Shown in pieces: positions 36,571-43,738 of a stretch of 64,000 nt of DNA. Within the stretch, counting starts at the first letter, position 1, and every line of letters begins with the position of its first letter. The stretch is taken from the NCBI GenBank assembly GCA_002695005.1, contig NZNT01000025.1, forward strand, positions 186,001-250,000, in the 5' to 3' direction. The notes beneath the pieces were generated by a model. The model was given only the letters and a program-made list of their open reading frames with translations. It did no database searches and was not told the origin of the DNA. The stretch comes from Maritimibacter sp. (GTDB lineage: Bacteria > Pseudomonadota > Alphaproteobacteria > Rhodobacterales > Rhodobacteraceae). Both the position numbers and the translations under genes were made by a program.

Positions 36571-37497
36571 ATGACACGGATTTCAAGCCCGGCGATCACG
36601 CGGCGCGGCGTGATGCTGGGCGCTGCGGCCCTGCCGCTCCTCGGCGGACCGGCGCGGTCGGCTGCGGATTTCATGATGCCAACGACCACACGGTTCAAAC
36701 GCTTCAAGCTCGGCGCGTTCGACATCGTCACCCTGCTCGCGGGGTCCGAGAAGCTGGAAGGCCCGCATGACTGGTTCGGCACCAACGTGAGCGAGGCGGA
36801 TTTCGCCGCCGCCTCCAACGCGGCCAACATCCCGGCGGACTGGTCGCAGACCTTCTTCACCCCGACGCTCGTCAACACCGGCAAGTCGCTCGTCCTGTTC
36901 GACACCGGCCCGGACGCGGCAGGCACCATCGCTGCCTTGGAAGCGGCCGGGTACTTCGTCGAGAACGTGGATGTCGTCGTCCTCACCCACATGCACGCCG
37001 ACCACATCGGCGGGCTGCACGGGCCCAATACCCTGACCTACCCCAACGCGCGCTACGTCTGCGGCAGCATGGAATACGACGCATGGGACGACACCGGGAC
37101 CGAGGTGTTTGACGACCTCATCGTGCCGCTGGCCGACTGGATCGAGGTCCTCTCGGACGGGCAGGAGGTGGTGCCGGGCATCACCGCGGTCGAGGCGTTC
37201 GGCCACACGCTCGGCCACATGGCCTTCATGGTGGAAAGCGAAGGCAAACAGTTCCTCATCGGCGGCGATTTCGCCTGTCACTACGTCTGGTCGCTGGCCT
37301 ACCCGGACTGGGAGGTGCGCACGGACGAGGACAAGGAACAGGCGGCCAAGACGCGGCGCAGGCTGCTCGACATGCTGGCGGCTGAGCGGATGCCCTTTAC
37401 CGCCTATCACATGCCCTGGCCCGCCGTCGGCTTTGTCGAGCCACGCAGCGACGGCGGCTTCCACTACATGCCGGAAACCTACCAGCTCCTCGGCTGA
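36571..37497 (+). CDS. Tat-exported metallo-beta-lactamase-fold hydrolase
   Basis: 308 residues. A twin-arginine signal (TRRGVMLGAAALPLLGGPARSA) shows export of a folded protein to the periplasm. The metal site LTHMHADHIGG (HxHxDH) lies near residue 137, and later His residues occur in FGHTLGHM and TAYHMPWP. Members of this branch include lactonases and other hydrolases. A periplasmic lactonase near a LuxI locus is tempting, but the substrate is not shown by sequence. Confidence 0.85.
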   Translation: MTRISSPAITRRGVMLGAAALPLLGGPARSAADFMMPTTTRFKRFKLGAFDIVTLLAGSEKLEGPHDWFGTNVSEADFAAASNAANIPADWSQTFFTPTLVNTGKSLVLFDTGPDAAGTIAALEAAGYFVENVDVVVLTHMHADHIGGLHGPNTLTYPNARYVCGSMEYDAWDDTGTEVFDDLIVPLADWIEVLSDGQEVVPGITAVEAFGHTLGHMAFMVESEGKQFLIGGDFACHYVWSLAYPDWEVRTDEDKEQAAKTRRRLLDMLAAERMPFTAYHMPWPAVGFVEPRSDGGFHYMPETYQLLG

Positions 37498-37502
37498 AGC
37501 CC

Positions 37503-38294
37503 TCAGGCGCGGTGCGCGCCCTCGGCCAGCCCCGACACGAAGTCGAGCACTTCGGCGGGCGACTTGCCCTTGCCGATCAGCTCCACGATGGCCGAGCCGA
37601 CGACGGCCCCGTCGGCCACCTTGGCGATGGCTTCGGACCGCTCGGGCGTCTTGATCCCGAAGCCCACGATGACCGGCAGATCGGTCTGCGACTTGATCCG
37701 CGCCACCTCCGGCCCGACGTCGCCCGCCTCGGCCTCCGCGGCGCCGGTGATCCCGGTGATCGAAACGTAGTAGACGAAGCCCGAGGTGTTGGTCAGCACC
37801 TTGGGCAGGCGCTTGTCGTCCGTGGTCGGCGTGGCGAGCCGGATGAAGTTCATGCCCGCCTTCTGCGCCGGGATGCAAAGCTCGTCATCCTCCTCGGGCG
37901 GCAGGTCCACGACGATCAGACCGTCGATCCCGGCAGCCATGGCATCGGCGAGGAACCGGTCCACGCCACGCGAATAGATCGGGTTGTAATATCCCATGAG
38001 AACGATGGGCGTCGTGTCGTCGCCCTTGCGGAACTCGGTGGCCATCGCCAGCGTCTTTTCCAACGTCATGCCGCCCTCGAGCGCACGTTGACCAGCCAGC
38101 TGGATCGTCGGGCCGTCGGCCATCGGATCGGTGAACGGCAGGCCCAGTTCGATGATGTCGACACCGGTCCCCGGCAGGCCCTTCATGATCTCGAGCGAGG
38201 TCTCGGTATCCGGGTCGCCCGCCATGATATAGGCCACGAACGCCTTCTTGCCCTCGTCGCGCAGAGCCGCGAATTTATCGTCGATGCGAGTCAT
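37503..38294 (-). CDS. trpA: Tryptophan synthase alpha subunit
   Basis: 263 residues, TIM barrel. Catalytic Glu is in [20 protein letters not shown] and catalytic Asp in [11 protein letters not shown], with the phosphate-binding GFGIKTPE near the C-terminus. It cleaves indole-glycerol phosphate to indole for the TrpB partner. trpB is not adjacent, so the operon is split. The 163 bases upstream contain two TGTGGCCCG repeats and no gene. Confidence 0.96.
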   Translation of the reverse strand: MTRIDDKFAALRDEGKKAFVAYIMAGDPDTETSLEIMKGLPGTGVDIIELGLPFTDPMADGPTIQLAGQRALEGGMTLEKTLAMATEFRKGDDTTPIVLMGYYNPIYSRGVDRFLADAMAAGIDGLIVVDLPPEEDDELCIPAQKAGMNFIRLATPTTDDKRLPKVLTNTSGFVYYVSITGITGAAEAEAGDVGPEVARIKSQTDLPVIVGFGIKTPERSEAIAKVADGAVVGSAIVELIGKGKSPAEVLDFVSGLAEGAHRA

Positions 38295-38457
38295 GGTCGG
38301 TCCCTTTTTCCGTCCCGCCGTGATTGCGCCAATGGCGGGGGAAAATCAACCAGCATCAGGCGCGTGTGGCCCGGCTGTGGCCCGCTTGTCCCGGCTCGGG
38401 CGCGCAGGGGCATGTGACCGGCCCGCCCTGTGCAGGGGGCGCTTGCACGAACCCCGC

Positions 38458-39186
38458 CTAACCCCGCCCGATGAAGGGCATCTTGGTGGCCATCAATGTC
38501 ATGAATTGCACATTCGCCTCGGCGGGTAGCGTCGCCATGTTCATCACGGCATCCGCCACCAGTCCCACGTCCATCGACGGCGGCGGTTCCTCCCCCGCCG
38601 CGCGCGCCCTCTCGACGATCCCATCCAGAAGCTCGGTGCGCGCGTTCCCGATGTCGATCTGCCCGCAGGCGATGTCGAAGGGCCGCCCGTCAAGGCTGAG
38701 GGTCTTGGTCAGCCCCGTGACCGCGTGTTTCGTGGTGGTGTAGGTCACCGACCCATCGCGCGGCGCATGGGCCGAGATCGAGCCATTGTTGATGATCCGC
38801 CCGCCCTGCGGGTCTTGCCGTCGCATCAGGCCAAAGGCCGCCCGCGCGGCATAGAACATCCCGTCGAGGTTCACCGCCCGCGCCCGGTGCCAGTCGTCCA
38901 GCGAAATCTCGTCGATGGGCGCGGCGGGCGTGAAGATACCGGCATTGTTGAAAAGGACGTTCAGCCCCCCGGCCCGCGCCGCGAAATCGGCAAACAGCCG
39001 CTCCACATCCTCCGGGTCGGTGACGTCACCCGGCAGGACCACGGCGCGGTCTTGCCCCGCCGCGACCTCCTCCAGCTTGTCCTGCCGCCGGGCCATCAGC
39101 CCCACGGTCCAGCCCGCGTCGAGGAACCGCTCGGCACAGGCGCGTCCGATGCCACCCGACGCGCCCGTGATCAGGATACTACTCAT
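38458..39186 (-). CDS. SDR family oxidoreductase
   Basis: 242 residues, short-chain dehydrogenase. The NAD(P) motif is TGASGGIGRACAERF (TGxxxGxG near residue 8), followed by NNAG and the catalytic YTTTKHAVTG (YxxxK). It would reduce or oxidise a carbonyl/alcohol of unknown identity in the cytoplasm. The start overlaps the helicase stop by eight bases, so the helicase and SDR are probably translated together. Confidence 0.9.
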   Translation of the reverse strand: MSSILITGASGGIGRACAERFLDAGWTVGLMARRQDKLEEVAAGQDRAVVLPGDVTDPEDVERLFADFAARAGGLNVLFNNAGIFTPAAPIDEISLDDWHRARAVNLDGMFYAARAAFGLMRRQDPQGGRIINNGSISAHAPRDGSVTYTTTKHAVTGLTKTLSLDGRPFDIACGQIDIGNARTELLDGIVERARAAGEEPPPSMDVGLVADAVMNMATLPAEANVQFMTLMATKMPFIGRG

Positions 39187-40711
39187 CCGCCGTCTCCGCC
39201 TCCAGTTTCAGCCGGGCGACAGGCTCCGGCAGGTCCGCGACACCCAGCGCCTCGACCGGCCGGGCCAGCGCATAGCGCGTGCACCAGAGCAGCCGTTCCT
39301 CCGCCCGCGTGATCGCGACATAGGCCAGCCGTTTCCACAACGGCACCCCCGCCTCGCTGCGCCCCATATAGGCCGCCGCCGACAGGTCCGGCGCGAACAC
39401 CTGAACATCACGCCACTGGCTCCCCTGCGCCTTGTGGATCGTCACCGCCGCCCCGTGCAGGAACGCGGCCCCCATGTTGGCCGCGAACGGGATGAACGGC
39501 TCTTCCTCGTCCAGTTGCTCGATCTTCACGATGGAGGCGACCGAGATGTTGGGGTCTTCCGCCCCGACGACGTGGAGCCGGCTGAACCCCGGCTTCTTGC
39601 CCTGCCCCCGGAACACCACCTGCGCCCCCTTGATCAGCCCCCGAGCCTCCAGGTCGATGCGCTTCTTGCGGTGCTTTAGCGGCAATTCGATCCCGTCACA
39701 GATCAGCGGCTCCCCGGCCATAAGCCGGTCCCCGGGCGCGCCATGAGCCGCCCGGAACGCATGGATCAGCCGGATGCGCGTCTTGTTGCGCCACACGAGC
39801 ACCGGCGAGCGCGCCATCATGTCGGCATCGACGCGCGGCGCAATGACCACCCGGTCGTCCTTCGCGGCAGCTTCATGCACCAGCCGCTCGAACGCGTTGA
39901 AATCCACGCTCTCGTCGCCCAGCGCATGGGCAAGGTCGAGGATCGGGTTGTCCGTCTCCTGCCGGTGAACCCGCGACAGCATCATGACCGAGGGCTTGGG
40001 CAACCGCTCGAACACCATCTCACCCGACTGGCCGACCGGGGCCAGCTGCGCCGGGTCGCCGAACAGCACGAGCGTCGGAAAGATCTCCTTCAGATCTTCG
40101 AACTGCTTTTCATCCAGCATCGAGCTCTCATCGATGAACCCGATGTCCAGCGGGTCCTCGCGCCGCTTCCAGCCGGTGATGAAGTCCGAACCCCGCAGAC
40201 CCGCCGCCGCCAGCGCGCCGGGAATCGACTTCTGCGTCTGGTAGAAGGCATACGCCCGGTCGAGCGCCGCATCCGTCAGCGCCTCGATCTCCGGACGCTC
40301 GGCCTGGCCGGCCAGCCACTCCGCGATCTGCTCGTATTCCGGGTCATAGACCGGGGTGTAGAGGATGCGGTGAATCGTGGTCGCGGGCACGCCGCGCCGC
40401 CTGAGCACACTCGCCGCCTTGTTGGTGGGCGCGAGGATCGCCAGCGTGCGCTTATCCTTGCGCTTGCGCCCCTCCCAGTCGCCCGAGACGACCTCGACCC
40501 CGGCCTCCTCCAGCGCCTCATAGAGCTTGGCCAAAAGCAGCGTCTTGCCCGACCCCGCCTTGCCGATCACCGCCATGACGCGGGCCTTGCCCTCGGCCAT
40601 CGGGGTCAGGTGGCCCTCGTCGATATCCACCCCCGCCGCGCGCAGAAGTTCTGCCACGCGGTCGTGGGCCTCGGCCTGATCGTTAGAGAGCTGAAGGGCG
40701 GGAAGCGACAT
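39179..40711 (-). CDS. RecD-like superfamily 1 DNA helicase
   Basis: 510 residues. Walker A GKAGSGKTLLLAKLY lies near residue 50, Walker B FIDESSMLD near 205, then VLFGDPAQLAP, VHRQ, and a C-terminal TIHKAQGSQW plus VAITRAEERL. This is the RecD/Dda-type 5'-3' helicase core. There is no RecB/RecC subunit nearby, so it is a stand-alone RecD2-like helicase likely acting on stalled forks or nicks. It overlaps the SDR gene by eight bases. Confidence 0.88.
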   Translation of the reverse strand: MSLPALQLSNDQAEAHDRVAELLRAAGVDIDEGHLTPMAEGKARVMAVIGKAGSGKTLLLAKLYEALEEAGVEVVSGDWEGRKRKDKRTLAILAPTNKAASVLRRRGVPATTIHRILYTPVYDPEYEQIAEWLAGQAERPEIEALTDAALDRAYAFYQTQKSIPGALAAAGLRGSDFITGWKRREDPLDIGFIDESSMLDEKQFEDLKEIFPTLVLFGDPAQLAPVGQSGEMVFERLPKPSVMMLSRVHRQETDNPILDLAHALGDESVDFNAFERLVHEAAAKDDRVVIAPRVDADMMARSPVLVWRNKTRIRLIHAFRAAHGAPGDRLMAGEPLICDGIELPLKHRKKRIDLEARGLIKGAQVVFRGQGKKPGFSRLHVVGAEDPNISVASIVKIEQLDEEEPFIPFAANMGAAFLHGAAVTIHKAQGSQWRDVQVFAPDLSAAAYMGRSEAGVPLWKRLAYVAITRAEERLLWCTRYALARPVEALGVADLPEPVARLKLEAETADE

Positions 40712-40752
40712 GCGCCGATCCTATCCCGCCCTCCCGGCGAGGACCACCCGGA

Positions 40753-41394
40753 TCACACCGCCTGCGCGAGCTCCGGAGCGGCCCCGCCCAGTGCCAGCGA
40801 ATAGCGCAGCCAGCCCTGCGATGTCTCCCGGCTCACACCCACCTTCGCCAGCGTGGGCGCGAATGCCGCCGCGTCCATTGACCATAGCCCGACCCCGATC
40901 GCATCGCGCCCTTCGCCCGACCTGCCCAGCACCTCGGGCTCCAACCCCATCAGCCGGTAAATCCGCTCCATGCGCGCATCGAACACGCCCACGAAATGCT
41001 CCAGCCCGAACCGCGCCATCAGCTCCCCGGCCCCCAGCGCCAGCGCCGGGGCGACGCGCCGGTCAGCACCGGGGGACAGGCAGAACCGCGTGCATTCCCA
41101 GATGAAGGGCGACGTGATCGGAGCGCCGTCGTTGAGGAAGTCGAAATGCTCGTTCACCATCGTGCGCCCGGTGGTCGGCAGAAACCGCATCGACCCGCCA
41201 TGCGCCCCGTCCGGCCCCTCCCAGATGACGTAAAGCGGGTTCAACGCGTCGTACTGGTCGCGCTCCTCGCCCGCGGCGTTCACCGTCACATCCCAGCCCA
41301 GACGGCGCGAGAACTGCTCGGCCCGGTCGGTGAACATGGATCGCGCGAGGCGGGGAAAGCGGGCAAGGTCGCTGGCATAGAGGTAACGAAGCAT
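40753..41394 (-). CDS. luxI: Acyl-homoserine-lactone synthase
   Basis: 213 residues. LuxI-family residues are conserved: the Arg, Phe and Trp of DRAEQFSRRLGW, the E-x-D-x-x-D in EERDQYD, SMRFLP, and FIWECTRFCL with the catalytic-site Glu and Arg. It makes an N-acyl-homoserine lactone from S-adenosylmethionine and an acyl carrier protein. GGGAGA lies before the ATG. The acyl chain length is not visible. luxR is separated from it by the opposite-strand GlcG/HbpS gene. Confidence 0.94.
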   Translation of the reverse strand: MLRYLYASDLARFPRLARSMFTDRAEQFSRRLGWDVTVNAAGEERDQYDALNPLYVIWEGPDGAHGGSMRFLPTTGRTMVNEHFDFLNDGAPITSPFIWECTRFCLSPGADRRVAPALALGAGELMARFGLEHFVGVFDARMERIYRLMGLEPEVLGRSGEGRDAIGVGLWSMDAAAFAPTLAKVGVSRETSQGWLRYSLALGGAAPELAQAV

Positions 41395-41474
41395 AATGAG
41401 TCTCCCGATATATCCGTCGGGGCCACTCTGATCCGTGCCGGTAAACCGTCCTTCACCGCAGCGTACGGTGCGCC

Positions 41475-41489
41475 TTAACGACCCGTTAC
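41475..41489. promoter_or_regulatory. CtrA-box-like sequence between luxI and GlcG/HbpS gene
   Basis: TTAA, seven bases, then TTAC: seven of eight CtrA-box positions. It lies in the 166-base divergent region, about 81 bases upstream of luxI and 72 bases upstream of the other gene. CtrA and quorum sensing regulate each other in roseobacters, so the site is plausible, but a chance match is possible. Confidence 0.3.
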
Positions 41490-41560
41490 CCGGGCGTTCG
41501 CCGCTTCCCATTCCCGCGCCGCTTTGCCACTCTGCGCGCAAAACCCGGAAAGGAACCGCC

Positions 41561-42001
41561 ATGCCCTATCACGTCCCCTCCTCGCTCACCCTCGCGCAGG
41601 CCGAGGCCATCGCCACCGGCGCCTTCGCCTTCGCCACTGACAACGACCTCGCCCCCCTGGCGCTCGTGGTCTTCGACGCGGGCGGCAACGTCGTCCTGTC
41701 CAAACGTCAGGACGGCGCGGGCGCGACCCGGCTTGCCGTGGCCCATGCCAAGGGTGCAGGTGCCGCCGGCATGGGCGTGCCCTCCGCCAACCTCTTCGCG
41801 ATGTTCAAGGATAATCCGGGCTTCGCCGCCGCGATTTCCGTCGCCGCGAAAGGCGACTTCGCCGCCCAGCCGGGCGGCGCGCTCATCGTCGACGGCGACA
41901 CCGTCATGGGGGCGGTCGGCATCTCCGGGGACACCGGCGACAAGGACAACGCCGCCGCCGTCGCCGGGATCGAAGCTGCAGGCCTGTCCGCCGGCACCTG
42001 A
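41561..42001 (+). CDS. GlcG/HbpS family heme-binding-like protein
   Basis: 146 residues of the HbpS/GlcG (DUF336) fold. The signature is a long N-terminal helix (SLTLAQAEAIATGAFAFA), the central LALVVFDAGGNVVLSKRQDGAGATRLAVAHAKG, and GGALIVDGDTVMGAVGISG. Family members bind heme, corrinoids or small ligands, and some are secreted. No signal peptide is evident here, so a cytosolic location is likely. GGAAAGGAAC precedes the ATG. It shares the divergent promoter region with luxI. Confidence 0.85.
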   Translation: MPYHVPSSLTLAQAEAIATGAFAFATDNDLAPLALVVFDAGGNVVLSKRQDGAGATRLAVAHAKGAGAAGMGVPSANLFAMFKDNPGFAAAISVAAKGDFAAQPGGALIVDGDTVMGAVGISGDTGDKDNAAAVAGIEAAGLSAGT

Positions 42002-42004
42002 TCC

Positions 42005-42058
42005 CTTCTTCGGTCCAAAATACCTCGGAGGGGGCGTGGGGGAGGCAGCGCCTCCCCC
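42005..42058 (-). repeat. Dispersed hairpin repeat family A, copy 3 (inverted)
   Basis: On the minus strand: a perfect 9-base stem (GGGGGAGGC / GCCTCCCCC) followed by CTCCGAGGTATTTT and GGACCGAAGAAG, the same design as the copies at 6958-7007 and 55210-55263. It begins three bases after the GlcG/HbpS stop, in the convergent gap before luxR. Confidence 0.7.
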
Positions 42059-42091
42059 GCCCGCCGCGACGACCCGGCGTCAGCCGGGGCG

Positions 42092-42120
42092 GCGCAAATC
42101 CTGCGCGGGCGCCAGCCCGC
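42092..42120 (+). repeat. Dispersed hairpin repeat family B, copy 2
   Basis: 29 bases nearly identical to 15586-15614, again with the hairpin GCGGGC / GCCCGC. It lies 14 bases beyond the luxR stop codon on the minus strand, next to a family A copy. Confidence 0.65.
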
Positions 42121-42133
42121 ACAATTTCGCAGT

Positions 42134-42844
42134 TCAGACGATGATGATCCCGGTGGATAGCGCGCGCGCGACGGCATGGGTCGTGTTGAGTGCGCCCAGC
42201 TTGTGACGTCCGCTTTCGATATAAACCCTGAGCGTATGCTCCGAGATCCCGAGCTCCGCCGCCGCCTGCGCCCGGCTCAGGCCACGGGCGAGACACCGGA
42301 TCGCCGCCAGCTCTCGCGGGCTCAGGCTGGGCGACACGACACCCTCGGCCCCTTCGAATTCCAGCGCCTTCCGGTTGAACTCATGCGCCAGCACGATCAG
42401 GTCGCGCCCGTTCTCCTCGACGAAACGCGCCCAGTCCTCGTCCGACGCCTCGCCGTTCAGCGTGAACAGGGCGAACTGTCCCTGCGGCCCGTGCAGCGGG
42501 ATCGAATATCCCTGGTTGCCGAGGCCATAGGTCATCGCATCCTCGAGCATCGCGCGCGCGGGTTTGGACGACCAGTCGAGGTCTTTCCAGTTGGCCGGGG
42601 TGAAGCGCTGGAAACAGCCGAATATCACGGGGTCCATACGCAGGTAATCCATCTCCAGGTAGCGGTCGACCCAGGCCGAGGAATAGGTCCCGGCCCCGAA
42701 CCGCTCGCCGTCCGAATTCACCCAGTGATAGACGCAGTGCCTGACGTCGAAGATATCGCAGATGTCTTCCGTCGCGGTCTGGAACGCCTCAAGCGTGTCC
42801 GCTTCCTGCAAAGAGGTAAGTAACGCTTCCAGCCGTGCCCTCAT
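42134..42844 (-). CDS. luxR: LuxR-family autoinducer-binding regulator
   Basis: 236 residues. The N-terminal acyl-homoserine-lactone-binding domain has W, Y, D-P and W in WVDRYLEMDYLRMDPV and FTPANWKDLDW, which match the ligand-pocket residues. The C-terminal helix-turn-helix is LSPRELAAIRCLARGLSRAQ ... AELGISEHTLRVYIESGRHKLG. It should be the receptor for the LuxI signal and a DNA-binding regulator. Its start lies inside the preceding small gene, implying coupling. Confidence 0.93.
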   Translation of the reverse strand: MRARLEALLTSLQEADTLEAFQTATEDICDIFDVRHCVYHWVNSDGERFGAGTYSSAWVDRYLEMDYLRMDPVIFGCFQRFTPANWKDLDWSSKPARAMLEDAMTYGLGNQGYSIPLHGPQGQFALFTLNGEASDEDWARFVEENGRDLIVLAHEFNRKALEFEGAEGVVSPSLSPRELAAIRCLARGLSRAQAAAELGISEHTLRVYIESGRHKLGALNTTHAVARALSTGIIIV

Positions 42845-43007
42845 GTTCCCCCGCTGCCGCTGCGGCTTTCGCCCGCGCGAGGGAATCCAACTCGGCCAGC
42901 ACGATCAGACTTGCGTCATCGAGCGCATCGGCCGAGGCCCCCATCCCCTTCGCATGGGCGAACGCTTTCAGGTCCGTGAGTACATCAATGAGCCATTCGT
43001 GCGGCAT
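42789..43007 (-). CDS. Small acidic protein overlapping luxR start
   Basis: 72 residues, MPHEWLIDVLTDLKAFAHAKGM then DALDDASLIVLAELDSLARAKAAAAAG. It reads like a short helical protein that precedes luxR in several roseobacters (recalled, not searched). It overlaps luxR by 56 bases in a different frame, so the two are read from one transcript. A palindrome at 43025-43043 lies just upstream. The function is unknown; it could modulate LuxR. Confidence 0.6.
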   Translation of the reverse strand: MPHEWLIDVLTDLKAFAHAKGMGASADALDDASLIVLAELDSLARAKAAAAAGEHEGTAGSVTYLFAGSGHA

Positions 43008-43024
43008 GTAAAGGCTCCCGTATA

Positions 43025-43043
43025 GGTTGAAGTCGATTCAACC
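43025..43043. promoter_or_regulatory. Palindromic operator candidate upstream of small gene-luxR
   Basis: A perfect inverted repeat, GGTTGAA / TTCAACC, with a five-base spacer, 17 bases upstream of the small gene's ATG. The length fits a LuxR-type site, but it lacks the usual CTG...CAG ends. It may bind LuxR itself or another dimeric regulator. Confidence 0.5.
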
Positions 43044-43169
43044 CTAAAATGATGAACACTTCGTGGAAATTCGCGTCTTTACCCTCCCCATTTCTGGCGA
43101 GGCTGCTTTAAGTAAGTATCTGAAAACGCATGATGCGCGACGCAGCAGCCGGGTGATTCGCCCCCGGCG

Positions 43170-43640
43170 TCACCAGTACGACGCCATGATCTCGACCGCC
43201 CAATCCGGCTCGCGCAGCGCGCCGCGCGGGCGATAGCCCGACCAGACCGGCTTCACGTCGAGCACCGGGGTTCCGTCCACCGCGTCCAGCCCTATGACAT
43301 GGAGCGCAAGGCCCTCGACCCGGTCCAGCCGGCAGATGCTCACCCCGATCCGGTTGGGCCGCATCCGGCCCCGCTGAGCGAGGATGCCGACGCGCGGCCA
43401 GTCCTCGCGCCCGCGCGGATGGCGCGCCGCCGTCTCCATCGGCTCGTCCGCGTGAAGGTGGAAGTGGAACACCACCTCGATATGGCTTTGCAGTTCCAGC
43501 CCCATCGTGGCCTCGGGCGAGAACACCTCGGGCGACAATTCGATCACCGCCCGCTCGCGGCCCCAGTTGTCCTTGGTCGCCGTCACGCGGCCGCCCCGGA
43601 TGTGGCCGATGGGCTGCATATGAATCGTCTCACGCGTCAT
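43170..43640 (-). CDS. trmO: TrmO/TsaA-like tRNA methyltransferase
   Basis: 156 residues of the TsaA/UPF0066 fold: QPIGHIRGGR at the start, LQSHIEVVFHFHLHADEP, and HPRGREDWPRVGILAQRGRMRPNRIGVS with the conserved arginines and RPN. Members methylate t6A37 of threonine tRNA. Compared with E. coli TrmO it lacks the extra C-terminal domain, as in many bacteria. An internal ATG seven codons in is possible. It lies alone between luxR and ccr. Confidence 0.82.
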   Translation of the reverse strand: MTRETIHMQPIGHIRGGRVTATKDNWGRERAVIELSPEVFSPEATMGLELQSHIEVVFHFHLHADEPMETAARHPRGREDWPRVGILAQRGRMRPNRIGVSICRLDRVEGLALHVIGLDAVDGTPVLDVKPVWSGYRPRGALREPDWAVEIMASYW

Positions 43641-43685
43641 GGTCCCCTCCCCGATTCAATCGCACCAGAGAACCGCGAACCCGCG

Positions 43686-43720
43686 CAAAAGAAAAGCGCG
43701 CCGCCGAAGCCGCGCGCTTT
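43686..43720 (-). terminator. Intrinsic terminator of ccr
   Basis: Minus-strand stem of nine bases (AAAGCGCGC / GCGCGCTTT) around a GC-rich loop containing a TTCG turn, followed by TTTTCTTTT. It begins 19 bases past the ccr stop. Classic intrinsic terminator. Confidence 0.85.
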
Positions 43721-43738
43721 CCGTCAATTCGACCGGCC

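Noticed and set aside
43025-43043. Naming the palindrome before the luxR unit a lux box
   Set aside because: It lacks the CTG...CAG ends of known lux boxes, so I list it only as an operator candidate.
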